DNA from: Streptomyces hygroscopicus
GTDB lineage: Bacteria > Actinomycetota > Actinomycetes > Streptomycetales > Streptomycetaceae
Assembly: GCF_026168105.1 (NCBI RefSeq)
Contig: NZ_LBMW01000002.1
Coordinates: 278,721 to 342,720, forward strand
DNA: 64,000 nt
Direction: 5' to 3'
Shown piece by piece: positions 1 through 8,749 of the stretch. The position numbers and the translations under genes were made by a program. The first letter of the stretch is position 1. Each line of letters begins with the position of its first letter. Under the pieces are notes generated by a model that was given only the letters and a program-made list of their open reading frames with translations, was not told where the DNA came from and made no database searches.

Positions 1-97
1 GGTCTTCCCGGAGCCTGCGTGACCGTCGACGCCGATGAGGCGGACGGGGCCGCAGGACGGCGGCAGGCGCCGCAGTCGGGATGCGAGGAGGTGAAAA

Positions 98-283
98 ATG
101 GCGATTCCCGGGGTGCGAGGGACTCTGGCGTATTCCGGAGGAACATTTTACGGGGGTCCTGAAGCCGCACGGCCGGGCGGACGACGGCAGGCGCACGGCC
201 CGGCCTGGGCCTGGACACGGAAATCGTATTGCATTGAACTGTTCATCGATCAATCAATGGCGTCGTCCTATCGCCCTCGCTGA
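98..283 (+). CDS. Small unrecognised reading frame with a strong ribosome site
   Basis: I do not recognise this 61-residue frame. Its best support is a near-perfect Shine-Dalgarno sequence, AGGAGGTG at 86-93, four bases before the ATG. Against it, third codon positions are not G/C-biased (codons such as ATT, ACT, TAT, ACA and TTT occur early), unlike every secure gene in the window, and the predicted peptide has no obvious domain or membrane segment. It could be a short leader, a recently acquired small gene, or the ribosome site of a frame that is no longer intact. Low confidence. Confidence 0.25.
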   Translation: MAIPGVRGTLAYSGGTFYGGPEAARPGGRRQAHGPAWAWTRKSYCIELFIDQSMASSYRPR

Positions 284-399
284 CCCGGAGGAACGCTTTC
301 GGCCGACTATTTGGGAATGGCCGTTCCGGTTGCGCCCGATGCTGAGTAGTGTGCCTGCTGCGCAACTGCGTGGTGTCGTACGGGGACGGACAGGGGAGC

Positions 400-1356
400 A
401 TGGCCGCGGGGTTATTCGAAGGGCAGTACGTGTGGCATCCGGCGGCCGACGACCGTGAGCTGGCGAGCGTATGCGTGGAAGTGCGGGCCGGTCGCTATCG
501 GGGCGCGTACGAACTGCTCGCCGAGACGCGCGAGGACATGGGGCTGCGCGCCCACCGCTCCCTCGTGCTGGCCTCCGAGGCCGCCGACTCCGACCTCGCC
601 GAACGCTGGCTGGCCGAGGAACCCACCCCTGAGGCCGCGCTGATGTGGGCCCGGGTTGCCGTCCTGCGGTCGCTGCGCGCCGCCGACGCCCAGGACGAGC
701 GGGCCCGCGCGCTGGAGCTCATCGCGCTGAGCGCCTGTGAACGCGCCACGGCCATGGCGCCGTACGATCCCACGCCCTGGGTGGCCAGGCTGGCACTGGC
801 GCGGCTGCACGAGATCAGGGAGCCCGCCCCGCAGGGGCTGCTCACCGCGCCGCCGGGCCCCTGGCAGCTGTTCTCGCACATCCTGCGGCTCGACCCCTTC
901 CATCGCGAGGGCCACCACCGATTCCTCGCCTACTTCTTCGTGCGCCACGGCGGCTCGGTGAACGCCGCCTGGGACGTCGCTGCCTTCCTCGGCCAGCGGG
1001 CCCCCGCCACGTCGTCGCTGCGCCTGCTGCCCCTGGTCGCGCTCGTCGAGAGCTACAACCCCTCACAACTGCTCGCCGACCGAGTCTGGGAGCAGCCGCA
1101 GTGGCGCTCCGCCGCACTCGCGAACTACCAGAACTGGCTGCCGGAGGTGGCCGGTTACCGGTTCACGCCCGTGCTCGATCTGGCATACCTCGGGCATGCG
1201 CTGGTCATGGCCCAGTGCGAGTTCGAAGCGCGCGCCGTCCTCATGGCCATGGGGCCCTACGCCTCCCGCATGCCCTGGAGTGCCTTCGGCGATCCCGAGG
1301 AGCAGCTCTCGCGTGCCCGCCGCGCCTGCGGACTGCCCGTGCCGGGAGCCCCCTGA
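400..1356 (+). CDS. TPR-like helical protein of unknown function
   Basis: A 318-residue soluble protein rich in Ala, Leu, Arg and Glu, with repeated amphipathic helices that resemble tetratricopeptide-type scaffolds. I see no catalytic motif, signal peptide or membrane segment. The ATG at 400 is chosen because an earlier in-frame GTG (349) overlaps a promoter-like TAGTGT. The ribosome site is poor (GGGGAG almost touches the ATG), so the start could be one of the GTG codons at 367 or 370. It lies just upstream of an amino-acid permease on the same strand with a gap of 47 bases, so the two may be co-transcribed. The function is unknown; protein-protein interaction is a guess from fold class only. 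Confidence 0.75.
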   Translation: MAAGLFEGQYVWHPAADDRELASVCVEVRAGRYRGAYELLAETREDMGLRAHRSLVLASEAADSDLAERWLAEEPTPEAALMWARVAVLRSLRAADAQDERARALELIALSACERATAMAPYDPTPWVARLALARLHEIREPAPQGLLTAPPGPWQLFSHILRLDPFHREGHHRFLAYFFVRHGGSVNAAWDVAAFLGQRAPATSSLRLLPLVALVESYNPSQLLADRVWEQPQWRSAALANYQNWLPEVAGYRFTPVLDLAYLGHALVMAQCEFEARAVLMAMGPYASRMPWSAFGDPEEQLSRARRACGLPVPGAP

Positions 1357-1403
1357 CCCCTCGATCCTCCTTTCCACCCACCCCCACACAGAGAGGTCCG
1401 GTT

Positions 1404-2945
1404 GTGTCAGAACGGACGTCAGTGCCCCGTACGAGGCGACATGCGGGCCGGGAACCCGTCGTGATCGACGACGACGCGACCCTGCACGCGATGGGATATC
1501 CGCGAAAACTCACCCGGCGGTTCCAGGCATTCGACAACTTCGCCATATCCTTCACCATCATCAATATCCTCTCCGGAATCTTCTCCTCATTCGGGTTCGG
1601 TATGAACGCGGGCGGTCCGCGCATTCTCGTATTCGGATGGATCGGTGTCTCCGTCATGGTGCTGTTCATCGGCGCCGCGATGGCGGAAGTCGCCTCCGCA
1701 TATCCGACGAGCGGGGCCCTGTATTTCTCCGCAGGAAAACTCGCCAAACGGCATCACGGCGCATGGTCCTGGTATACGGGCTGGCTCAACTTCGTGGGGC
1801 AGGTGGGCGGCACGGCGGCCACCGGATACGCGGCCGCGACCTTCATTCAGGCCTTCCTCGCCCTCCAGTGGCCCTCGTACGAGCCGACCGTGCACCAGAC
1901 GGTGCTGATCACGGCGCTGATCATCGCGGTCCAGGGGCTGGCCAACACCTACACCGTGCGGCTCGTCGCCGTCCTCAACCGGATCTCCGTGTGGTGGCTG
2001 CTGATCGGGCTCGTGGTGATCGTGGGCGCACTGGTCGCGGGGCCGCACGAGCACCGGCCCGCGTCGTTCGCCACCCACTTCGTGAACAACACCGGTTTCA
2101 GCAACGGGCTGTACGGGGGCATGCTCGGACTGCTCGTCACCAGCTGGACCTTCACCGGCTTCGACGGAAGCTTCCACATGTCCGAGGAGACGGTCCGGGC
2201 GACGGTTAACGCGCCCCGGGGGATCACCCGCTCCATCGGCTATTCGGCGGTGACGGGTCTGATCCTCATCCTCGCCCTGGTGTACAGCATCGGCGACTAC
2301 GGCAAGGTGGCCGGCTCCTCGGCTCCGCCCGTCCAGATCCTCATCGACGGGCTTGGCATGGGCACTGCAAAGGCGCTGCTACTGATCGTCATCGGCGCCA
2401 TGCTCTTCTGCGGTCTGGCCAACCTGACCAGCAACACGCGGCAGATCTTCGCCTTCTCCCGGGACGGCGCGATGCCCGGCTCCCGCTGGTGGCACTCGGT
2501 CTCGCCGCGCACCCGTACCCCGGTCAAGGCGGTCTGGCTCGCGGTCGCCTGCTCGCTCGTCCTGGTGCTGCCCGGCTGGTGGTCCCACACGGCCTTCACC
2601 GCGATCGTCAGCGTCAACGTCGTGGGGCTGTTCCTCGCGTATGCCGTGCCGATCTTCCTGCGGCTGCGACTCGGTGCCGAGTTCCGGCCCGGGCCCTGGC
2701 ACCTGGGGCGCTGGAGCAAGCCCATCGGTGCGCTCGCCGTCGTCTGGATCCTGCTCAGCAGCGTGCTCTTCATGCTGCCCCAGGCGTCCCCGATCACCGT
2801 CGACTCCTTCAACTACGCGCCGATCGCGCTCGCTGCCGTACTGGTCGTCGCCACGGTGTGGTGGTTCGCCACCGCGCGGCGCCGCTTCCGGGGACCGGTC
2901 AGCTACGGGCGTCCGGACGAGGTCGCCGCGATGGACCTCGTCTGA
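1404..2945 (+). CDS. APC-superfamily amino-acid permease
   Basis: A 513-residue integral membrane protein with about twelve hydrophobic segments. The N-terminal block (FDNFAISFTIINILSGIFSS, about residues 47-66) and the later YPTSGALYFSAGKLA and EETVRATVNAPRGI stretches are typical of the amino-acid/choline transporter branch of the amino acid-polyamine-organocation superfamily. These carry amino acids or amines such as GABA across the cytoplasmic membrane. The start is the GTG at 1404, preceded by GAGAGG at 1391-1396; the open frame extends further upstream only as a shadow of the previous gene. The exact substrate cannot be told from sequence, and no catabolic gene lies beside it that would decide it. 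Confidence 0.9.
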   Translation: MSERTSVPRTRRHAGREPVVIDDDATLHAMGYPRKLTRRFQAFDNFAISFTIINILSGIFSSFGFGMNAGGPRILVFGWIGVSVMVLFIGAAMAEVASAYPTSGALYFSAGKLAKRHHGAWSWYTGWLNFVGQVGGTAATGYAAATFIQAFLALQWPSYEPTVHQTVLITALIIAVQGLANTYTVRLVAVLNRISVWWLLIGLVVIVGALVAGPHEHRPASFATHFVNNTGFSNGLYGGMLGLLVTSWTFTGFDGSFHMSEETVRATVNAPRGITRSIGYSAVTGLILILALVYSIGDYGKVAGSSAPPVQILIDGLGMGTAKALLLIVIGAMLFCGLANLTSNTRQIFAFSRDGAMPGSRWWHSVSPRTRTPVKAVWLAVACSLVLVLPGWWSHTAFTAIVSVNVVGLFLAYAVPIFLRLRLGAEFRPGPWHLGRWSKPIGALAVVWILLSSVLFMLPQASPITVDSFNYAPIALAAVLVVATVWWFATARRRFRGPVSYGRPDEVAAMDLV

Positions 2946-3142
2946 GCGCTGCCGCGGCTCCGGCGTACGGCGATCCGTGTCCGCCGGGGCCGCGGCACCC
3001 CAGTCGTGCCAGTGGTCGAGACCAATGTTGGGAGACGCGCCGACGGTCGAAGTGCTGGCAGAAGTGCTCGCGCGACGGCCATAGTTGGCGCACACCAAGC
3101 GTTCGAACCGCCGCCATCCGGACAACTGGGGGTCACACACCG

Positions 3143-4501
3143 ATGACCAGAGCCGCAGAGCCGTCCCGCAGAACCCTCCTCGCCGTGGCGGCCGCCGCGG
3201 CCACGGCGGCCGGGGCCACGGGCCCGGCGGTCGCGGCCACTCCGGCCGGCGGGCCGACGAAAGCATCCCCGAGCCTCGTGGACTACCACGCCTGGACCTC
3301 GTACTCCGAATGGCGCAGCGGCAACGCGCAAGGCGTCCGTGCCGTGCCCGGTACCCGCCCCGGCGTGGAGATCGCCACCCCCGCCGGCCGCACCGACTAC
3401 ACCGACCCGCACACCGGCAGGACGGCCACCTGGGAGTACGCCATCTGGACCTCCCCGGAGCACCGGCTCGCCGTCCCCGCCACCGAGGCCGTCGCGTCGT
3501 GGAACGCGCGCACCCCGGCCGGCACCTGGCTCCAGGTCGAACTGATGGGCACCTACTCCGACGGCACGGCCACCCCCTGGTACGTGATGGGCCGCTGGGC
3601 CGCGGGCGACCAGGACATCCGGCGGACCTCCGTCGACAACCAGACCGACGGCAAGAGCAGCATCTCGACCGACACCTTCGCCGTCGCGGACGCCGCATCG
3701 GGCCTGCGTCTGGTCTCCTGCCGTCTGCGTCTGACCCTCTACCGCAAGCCCGGTACGAAGGCCACCCCGACCGTGTGGCGGCTCGGAGCCATGGGCTCCG
3801 CCGTCCCCGACCGCTTCACGGTCCCGGCCTCCACGCCGCGGCTCGCCCATGAGCTGGTCGTCCCGCGCTACTCGCAGGAGATCCACAAGGGCCAGTACCC
3901 GGAGTACGACAACGGCGGCGAGGCCTGGTGCAGTCCCACCTCCTCGCAGATGATCATCGAGTACTGGGGTCGGAAACTCACCCGTGAGCAGCTGGCCTGG
4001 GTCAATCCGTCCTTCGCCGACCCGCAGGTCTGCAACGCGGCCCGTTTCACGTACGACTACCAGTACCAGGGGTGCGGCAACTGGCCGTTCAACGCGGCCT
4101 ACGCGGCTACGTTCAAGGACCTCCAGGGCGTGGTCACCCGGCTGTCCTCGCTCACCGACCTGGAGACGCTGATCGCTGCGGGCATCCCGGCCATAACGTC
4201 CCAGTCGTTCCTGAAGGAGGAGCTGACCGGGGCGGGGTACGGCACCTCGGGTCATCTGATGGCCGTGATCGGCTTCACCGCCGACGGCGACGTCATCGCC
4301 AACGACCCCGCCTCGCCCAGCGATCAGGCGGTACGCCGGGTCTACAAGCGGCGCGAGTTCGAGAACATCTGGCTCAGGACCAAGCGCCACAACGCCTCCG
4401 GCAAGGTGGTCTCCGGGAGCGGCGGCGTCTGCTACCTGTACTTCCCCGCCCGTCTCACCGCCGGGCAGCGCAAGGCGCTGGCGGCGGTGGGCGTCCGCTG
4501 A
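3143..4501 (+). CDS. Secreted C39-type cysteine peptidase (Tat signal)
   Basis: A 452-residue exported protein. The N-terminus has a twin-arginine signal (SRRTLLAV, Arg9-Arg10), an alanine-rich hydrophobic stretch and a likely AVA-A cleavage site, so it probably leaves by the Tat route. Residues about 40-240 form a beta-rich domain without a recognised active site. The C-terminal half is a papain-fold C39_2-like domain with Cys263 (in EAWCSPTSSQ), His371 (in SGHLMAVIGF) and Asn387/Asp388 as the likely catalytic set. The substrate is unknown. It is monocistronic in appearance and is followed by a strong hairpin at 4525-4552. The start is the ATG at 3143 with only a weak GGGGG ribosome site. 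Confidence 0.88.
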   Translation: MTRAAEPSRRTLLAVAAAAATAAGATGPAVAATPAGGPTKASPSLVDYHAWTSYSEWRSGNAQGVRAVPGTRPGVEIATPAGRTDYTDPHTGRTATWEYAIWTSPEHRLAVPATEAVASWNARTPAGTWLQVELMGTYSDGTATPWYVMGRWAAGDQDIRRTSVDNQTDGKSSISTDTFAVADAASGLRLVSCRLRLTLYRKPGTKATPTVWRLGAMGSAVPDRFTVPASTPRLAHELVVPRYSQEIHKGQYPEYDNGGEAWCSPTSSQMIIEYWGRKLTREQLAWVNPSFADPQVCNAARFTYDYQYQGCGNWPFNAAYAATFKDLQGVVTRLSSLTDLETLIAAGIPAITSQSFLKEELTGAGYGTSGHLMAVIGFTADGDVIANDPASPSDQAVRRVYKRREFENIWLRTKRHNASGKVVSGSGGVCYLYFPARLTAGQRKALAAVGVR

Positions 4502-4524
4502 CACCGCGCGATCCCCGGCGACGC

Positions 4525-4552
4525 CGTGGCTCCCGGAATGCCGGGGGCCACG
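4525..4552. terminator. Hairpin terminator after the C39 peptidase
   Basis: A twelve-base-pair stem (CGTGGCTCCCGG at 4525-4536 against CCGGGGGCCACG at 4541-4552, with one T-G wobble) closes a 4-base AATG loop 24 bases after the stop codon. There is no U tract, as is common for Streptomyces terminators. Confidence 0.7.
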
Positions 4553-4650
4553 CGTGTGACCAAGATCTCGGCCGCTCCGGTCCGCAGGGGTGGCAAGGTG
4601 GACAACCCGTGGGGGGAGTCCACCGCACAGCCCGAGACCAGCGAGTTGCC

Positions 4651-4797
4651 ATGACCGCCACCTCCGCCGCCTCCGCCCGTCTCCGCGCCCGCACGGGCGG
4701 CCCGAAGGACGACGGGCCCAAGGTCCTCGAGCACATCGCGGGCTGGGCGCTCGTCGTGGTCCTCGCCATGCTGATCACGCAGCTCGGCCTGCTCTGA
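4651..4797 (+). CDS. SCO1431-family small membrane protein
   Basis: A 48-residue protein with a basic, Ser/Ala-rich N-terminus and a single C-terminal membrane helix (residues about 29-48, HIAGWALVVVLAMLITQLGL). It matches what I know as the SCO1431 family, small Streptomyces membrane proteins of unknown role; this assignment is from memory of family appearance. It is too short for many gene callers but shows codon bias like its neighbours and has a clear position between two regulated genes. The ATG at 4651 has no strong ribosome site (GCGAG about seven bases upstream). Confidence 0.75.
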   Translation: MTATSAASARLRARTGGPKDDGPKVLEHIAGWALVVVLAMLITQLGLL

Positions 4798-4937
4798 GCC
4801 GGACGGCCCCGTCATTTCCGCGTCGGCCGGTTGATTTCGACACGGCATCCGATCTGTCGATCAGAGTCGAACATGCCGACGGTGCCGTTCTGCAATACTG
4901 CCGCTGTTCCGCCGGCAGTCGGAGACTTGGGCCGAAA

Positions 4938-5597
4938 TTGAACAACAGTCAACAGCGAGGCGCCGTACGCCCCCGGGTGCGCGGTAACGATCGCTCTCTG
5001 GCGCGCCGCGCCGAACTCATCGCCATCGGGCGGAAGTTATTCGCCGACACCTCCTACGACGCGTTGTCGATGGACGACATCGCGCGCCACGCCCACGTGG
5101 CCAAAGGGCTGATCTACTACTACTTCAAATCCAAGCGCGGTTATTACCTGGCCATTGTCGAGGATTCCGTTGCCGATCTCGTCACCCGGGCGGCCGGCGG
5201 TCTCGAACTGCCGCCGGTGGAGCGTGTACACCGCACCATCGACCGTTACCTGCGCTATGCCGAGAACAACCAGGCCGCCTATCGCACGATTGTCAGCGGC
5301 GGCGTGGGGTTCGACGCCCAGGTGCACGCCATCCGGGACGGGGTGCGCGAGGCGATCGTCGCCACCATCGCGGAGGGGGCGTACGGCCGGCGTGACATCG
5401 ACCCGCTGGCACGCATGGGCCTGCTCGGGTGGGTGTGCAGTGTGGAGGGGGCGACCCTCGACTGGATCGACCGTCCCGAGCTGTCCCGTGAGGCCATGTG
5501 CGAACTGCTGGTGAAGACGCTCGGCGGCACCCTGCGCGCCATCGAGGAGCTGGCACCCGCGTACGCGGCCCCGCTCCCCGCCCGACGGGACACCTGA
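4938..5597 (+). CDS. TetR-family transcriptional regulator
   Basis: A protein of about 219 residues with a canonical TetR N-terminal helix-turn-helix (about residues 20-65, including SMDDIARHAHVAKGLIYYYF) followed by a helical ligand-binding domain. Such proteins are dimeric repressors released by small ligands. The start is uncertain: TTG at 4938 (GGAG 13 bases upstream) or GTG at 4977. The next gene is an acyl-CoA dehydrogenase on the same strand 333 bases away, behind a terminator and its own promoter, so regulation of fatty-acid or branched-chain acyl-CoA oxidation is plausible but not shown. No palindromic operator was found in its own upstream region. Confidence 0.88.
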   Translation: MNNSQQRGAVRPRVRGNDRSLARRAELIAIGRKLFADTSYDALSMDDIARHAHVAKGLIYYYFKSKRGYYLAIVEDSVADLVTRAAGGLELPPVERVHRTIDRYLRYAENNQAAYRTIVSGGVGFDAQVHAIRDGVREAIVATIAEGAYGRRDIDPLARMGLLGWVCSVEGATLDWIDRPELSREAMCELLVKTLGGTLRAIEELAPAYAAPLPARRDT

Positions 5598-5604
5598 CCT
5601 CCCA

Positions 5605-5636
5605 CCGGGGCGGAAGCCGCCTCGGCTCCGCCCCGG
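5605..5636. terminator. Terminator after the TetR gene
   Basis: The arms are 5605-5619 and 5623-5636, pairing over 14 base pairs with one bulged base around a 3-base loop. It lies eight bases after the TetR stop codon. The rest of the 5598-5930 gap holds the promoter for the next gene and nothing else I can support. Confidence 0.7.
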
Positions 5637-5763
5637 GCGGCGGCCCCGTCGGGGCGCTCTGCTCGGGGGCTGAACCAGGTGAGGACTGGACCAATGCAAC
5701 CCCGGCTGGGAGGGATCCACCGCGGACCGTTGCAGGTTTCTTGAAGTGAGCGGTCGTTAACCA

Positions 5764-5792
5764 GTGACGCGGTGCCTCCGATCGGGCATACT
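5764..5792 (+). promoter_or_regulatory. Likely HrdB-type promoter of the acyl-CoA dehydrogenase
   Basis: GTGACG (5764-5769) and CATACT (5787-5792) are separated by 17 bases, close to the TTGACR-N17-TANNNT pattern of streptomycete housekeeping promoters. It would give a leader of about 130 bases before the ATG at 5931. Confidence 0.45.
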
Positions 5793-5930
5793 CCAAGCGC
5801 CACAGTTGCTGGTCAGCCGCCTCCGAGACCCGGAGCGGCGAGCATCGGCTGGGCCCAGTGAGACCCGGCGGGGGCGCCCCACCCAAGGCGCACGCCCGCC
5901 GATGTGCCCGACAGGGAGGAGAGCGCCGCC

Positions 5931-7103
5931 ATGCCCGACCGCGCCCCGCAGCCGGTGGACCGTCAACTGCCCTCGGAGGAGGCCCGGGACCTGATCTCGC
6001 TCGTCCGTGACATAGCGCAGCACGAGATCGCCCCGAAGGCGGCCGAGGAGGAGGATGCCGGGCGCTTCCCGCGCGAGATCTTCCGACTGCTCTCCGAGTC
6101 CGGGCTCCTCGGCCTGCCCTACGACTCCGCGTACGGCGGCGGCGACCAGCCCTACGAGGTCTACCTCCAGGTGCTCGAGGAACTGGCCGCGGCCCGCCTC
6201 ACCGTGGGCCTCGGCGTCAGCGTCCACACCCTGGCCTGCCACGCCCTCGCGCACTACGGCACCAAGGAACAGCAGGTCGAGCACCTCCCGGCGATGCTCG
6301 GCGGCGGTCTGCTGGGTGCCTACTGCCTGTCCGAGGCATCGTCCGGATCGGACGCCGCGTCCCTGCGGACGAAGGCCGTCCGTGACGGCGACGACTGGGC
6401 GATCACCGGCACCAAGGCATGGATCACCCACGGCGGCATCGCCGACTTCTACACCGTGATGGCGCGGACGGGCCAGGAGGGCCCGCGCGGCATCACGGCC
6501 TTCCTGGTGCCGGGCGACGCCGAGGGGCTGAGCGGTGCGGCACCCGAGAAGAAGATGGGCATGAGGGGCTCGCCCACCGCGCAGGTCCACTTCGACGGGG
6601 TGCGGGTGCCCGACGAGCGGCGTGTCGGCGAGGAGGGGCAGGGCTTCGCGATCGCCCTGTCCGCGCTCGACTCCGGACGCCTCGGCATCGCGGCCTGTGC
6701 GATCGGCGTGGCCCAGGCGGCCCTCGACGACGCCCTCGCGTATGCCACCGGGCGACGGCAGTTCGGACGGCCGATCTCCGACTTCGAAGGGCTGCGCTTC
6801 ATGCTCGCCGACATGGCGACGCAGATCGAGGCGGGCCGGGCGCTGTATCTGGCGGCGGCGCGGCTGCGCGACGCCGGCCGCCCGTTCGCCAAACAGGCGG
6901 CTATGGCCAAGCTGCACTGCACCGACACGGCGATGAAGGTGACCACCGACGCCGTCCAGGTGCTCGGCGGGTACGGCTACACCGCGGACTTCCCGGTCGA
7001 GCGCTACATGCGCGAGGCCAAGGCGCTGCAGATCGTCGAGGGGACGAATCAGATCCAGCGGATGGTCATCGCCCGTCACCTGGCAGGTCCGGAGTCGCGC
7101 TGA
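5931..7103 (+). CDS. Acyl-CoA dehydrogenase
   Basis: A 390-residue flavoenzyme of the acyl-CoA dehydrogenase family, which introduces the alpha-beta double bond in acyl-CoA and passes electrons to electron-transfer flavoprotein. Visible signatures are AYCLSEASSGSDAAS (FAD/substrate loop), TGTKAWITHGG, and the C-terminal VEGTNQIQR, where Glu370 sits at the position of the catalytic base of short- and medium-chain enzymes. The length is normal. The start ATG at 5931 follows GGGAGGAGAG at 5914-5923. Chain-length or branched-chain preference cannot be read from the sequence. Its 3-prime end overlaps a small convergent gene by 38 bases. Confidence 0.95.
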   Translation: MPDRAPQPVDRQLPSEEARDLISLVRDIAQHEIAPKAAEEEDAGRFPREIFRLLSESGLLGLPYDSAYGGGDQPYEVYLQVLEELAAARLTVGLGVSVHTLACHALAHYGTKEQQVEHLPAMLGGGLLGAYCLSEASSGSDAASLRTKAVRDGDDWAITGTKAWITHGGIADFYTVMARTGQEGPRGITAFLVPGDAEGLSGAAPEKKMGMRGSPTAQVHFDGVRVPDERRVGEEGQGFAIALSALDSGRLGIAACAIGVAQAALDDALAYATGRRQFGRPISDFEGLRFMLADMATQIEAGRALYLAAARLRDAGRPFAKQAAMAKLHCTDTAMKVTTDAVQVLGGYGYTADFPVERYMREAKALQIVEGTNQIQRMVIARHLAGPESR

Positions 7104-7329
7104 ACGGGACCTGGCCCGCCCCGCGCCGACCCGGCCCCGCCGGTGGCGCCGCGAGCCGTACCCACTCGGGGTCGTGGCGCCCGGGCAGCGTACGGCCGCG
7201 GTCGGCCCAGGTCCGCATCAGAGCGCGGTAGATGGGCGGATCGGGGAGCTGAGGCGGCGGAAGCCAGTCGGCCGGTGCCGGAACGAACACCCGTCGCCGG
7301 TGTCCGGTCGCCGATGGTGTAGGCGTCAT
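7066..7329 (-). CDS. Small proline-rich conserved protein, overlaps the acyl-CoA dehydrogenase
   Basis: An 87-residue frame, convergent with and overlapping the end of the acyl-CoA dehydrogenase gene by 38 bases. The N-terminal two-thirds looks like real protein: a basic start, then proline- and tryptophan-containing motifs (PAPADWLPPPQLPDPP, RTWADRGRTLPGRHDPEW) that I recall as a conserved small Streptomyces protein of unknown function. The last 20 residues, inside the overlap, look like low-complexity read-through, so homologues may stop earlier. No membrane segment or metal motif is seen. Confidence 0.55.
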   Translation of the reverse strand: MTPTPSATGHRRRVFVPAPADWLPPPQLPDPPIYRALMRTWADRGRTLPGRHDPEWVRLAAPPAGPGRRGAGQVPFSATPDLPGDGR

Positions 7330-7483
7330 GCCTGGGGAACGCCGGGGCCTGTGCGCAGGTCACCGGCCTCGGCAATCGCGCGTGAGTTCCCCGGGGGCTC
7401 GTACGAGGGCATGACGCGCCTTCTTCGGGCACGACGGCGCGCCAGGCGCTATCCGGGCCCCGCAGTGCCTGTGGGCGTGCGGG

Positions 7484-7912
7484 TCAGGCGGCCTGGCGCC
7501 GCCGCGTCCTCATGCGCATCGGGCGCGAGCCCGGGCCGCCGACGTGCGAGAACGGCTGCGTCCGCCAGTCGAGTCCCTGGGGGAGGGTCAACAGCAGGGC
7601 CGTGTCCTGCTCCTGGGGCGCCGAGGACTCGTCCGCGGGCTCGAGACCGGCCGCCGCGCGACCCGTACCGGCGCAGACGGTGAGACCGAACGGGTTCCAC
7701 GGCGACGCGCACAGCGCGTGCTCGGGCAGGACCTCCTCGTCCGCCAGAAGGGCGATGGGCTGCGCGCAGTCCGGGCAGATCACCCGGTACATCTCGAAGG
7801 TGTCGTACGCGTCGAACTCGTCGTCGGCGGTTTCGACGCCCTCCGGCTCGGGCTCGACGAGCGGCTGCTGCCGCTTGGGCACGGTACGACCAGGGCGCTT
7901 GAGACTGTGCAT
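7484..7912 (-). CDS. Conserved actinobacterial protein with a CxxC motif
   Basis: A 142-residue protein of unknown function. After a basic N-terminus and an acidic stretch there is RVICPDCAQPIALLADEE with a CPDC knuckle, then a conserved-looking ALCASPWNPFGLTVCAG block with two further cysteines, which together could bind zinc. The C-terminus is strongly basic (RMRTRRRQ). The ribosome site GGGGGAG is eight bases before the ATG at 7912. It is divergent from an Lrp/AsnC regulator across a 268-base region, which makes it a possible target of that regulator. Confidence 0.8.
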   Translation of the reverse strand: MHSLKRPGRTVPKRQQPLVEPEPEGVETADDEFDAYDTFEMYRVICPDCAQPIALLADEEVLPEHALCASPWNPFGLTVCAGTGRAAAGLEPADESSAPQEQDTALLLTLPQGLDWRTQPFSHVGGPGSRPMRMRTRRRQAA

Positions 7913-8166
7913 GGGATTCTCCCCCTCGGGCTGGGCCGGCGAGGCGCTGTGGCCTCGACCACAGCAAGCACTTCCCGTCCGGTCTCGGCGGTAATCACGA
8001 GCACATCACGAAGCCCATCCGGGCCTTGTGGCATTCGTCACATGCCGCCCGCAGGTGCCGAGCACGGCGGCTTTGTCCCACGGACGGCTCAAACACCGCT
8101 CGCGGCCACATCACAAACCGGGCATGGCCTGCGCCGCCGAGGTATCCGCGCGGATCAAGCGCACTG

Positions 8167-8172
8167 TAAGTT
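8167..8172 (+). promoter_or_regulatory. Minus-10 element placing the Lrp gene on a leaderless transcript
   Basis: TAAGTT lies nine bases before the ATG at 8181, and no ribosome site precedes that ATG. Transcription would begin at or one or two bases before the start codon. A matching -35 is not evident. Confidence 0.4.
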
Positions 8173-8180
8173 CTAGCGCC

Positions 8181-8621
8181 ATGGAGGAGCTGGACCGACA
8201 GATCGTGCAGCTGCTCGTCAAGGACGGGCGGATGAGCTACACCGACCTGGGCAAGGCCACGGGCCTGTCCACGTCGGCCGTGCACCAGCGGGTGCGCCGG
8301 CTGGAGCAGCGGGGCGTCATCCGCGGGTACGCGGCGGTCGTCGATCCGGAGGCCGTCGGCCTGCCGATGACCGCCTTCATCTCGGTGAAGCCGTTCGACC
8401 CCAGCGCGCCCGACGACATCGCCGAACGCCTGGCAGGCGTCCCGGAGATCGAGGCGTGCCACAGCGTCGCGGGCGATGAGAACTACATCCTCAAGGTCCG
8501 TGTGGCCACTCCCCATGAACTGGAGGAGCTGCTGGCGCGCCTGCGCACCATCGCGGGGGTCTCGACGCGTACGACAGTGGTGCTCTCGACACCGTACGAG
8601 GCTCGGCCGCCCCGCATCTGA
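8181..8621 (+). CDS. Lrp/AsnC-family transcriptional regulator
   Basis: A 146-residue regulator. Residues 1-60 form an AsnC-type winged helix-turn-helix (MEELDRQIVQLL, then GLSTSAVHQRVRRLE), and residues about 65-140 form the RAM effector domain that binds amino acids and drives octamer assembly (GDENYILKVRVATPHELEELL). It is probably translated from a leaderless transcript. A divergent CxxC protein and the downstream amidohydrolase are the natural candidate targets. The ligand is unknown. Confidence 0.93.
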   Translation: MEELDRQIVQLLVKDGRMSYTDLGKATGLSTSAVHQRVRRLEQRGVIRGYAAVVDPEAVGLPMTAFISVKPFDPSAPDDIAERLAGVPEIEACHSVAGDENYILKVRVATPHELEELLARLRTIAGVSTRTTVVLSTPYEARPPRI

Positions 8622-8749
8622 TGCCGTTCGGGGGCTGGACCGTCCCGTATTCGATGCCCGTTCGGGGGCGGATGCCTCACGGGGCGGCGGTCCCGCACAC
8701 GGCGGCCCTGTGTGCCGGGCGGCTCGAGGGAGGCGCGAGACTGTTCCCC

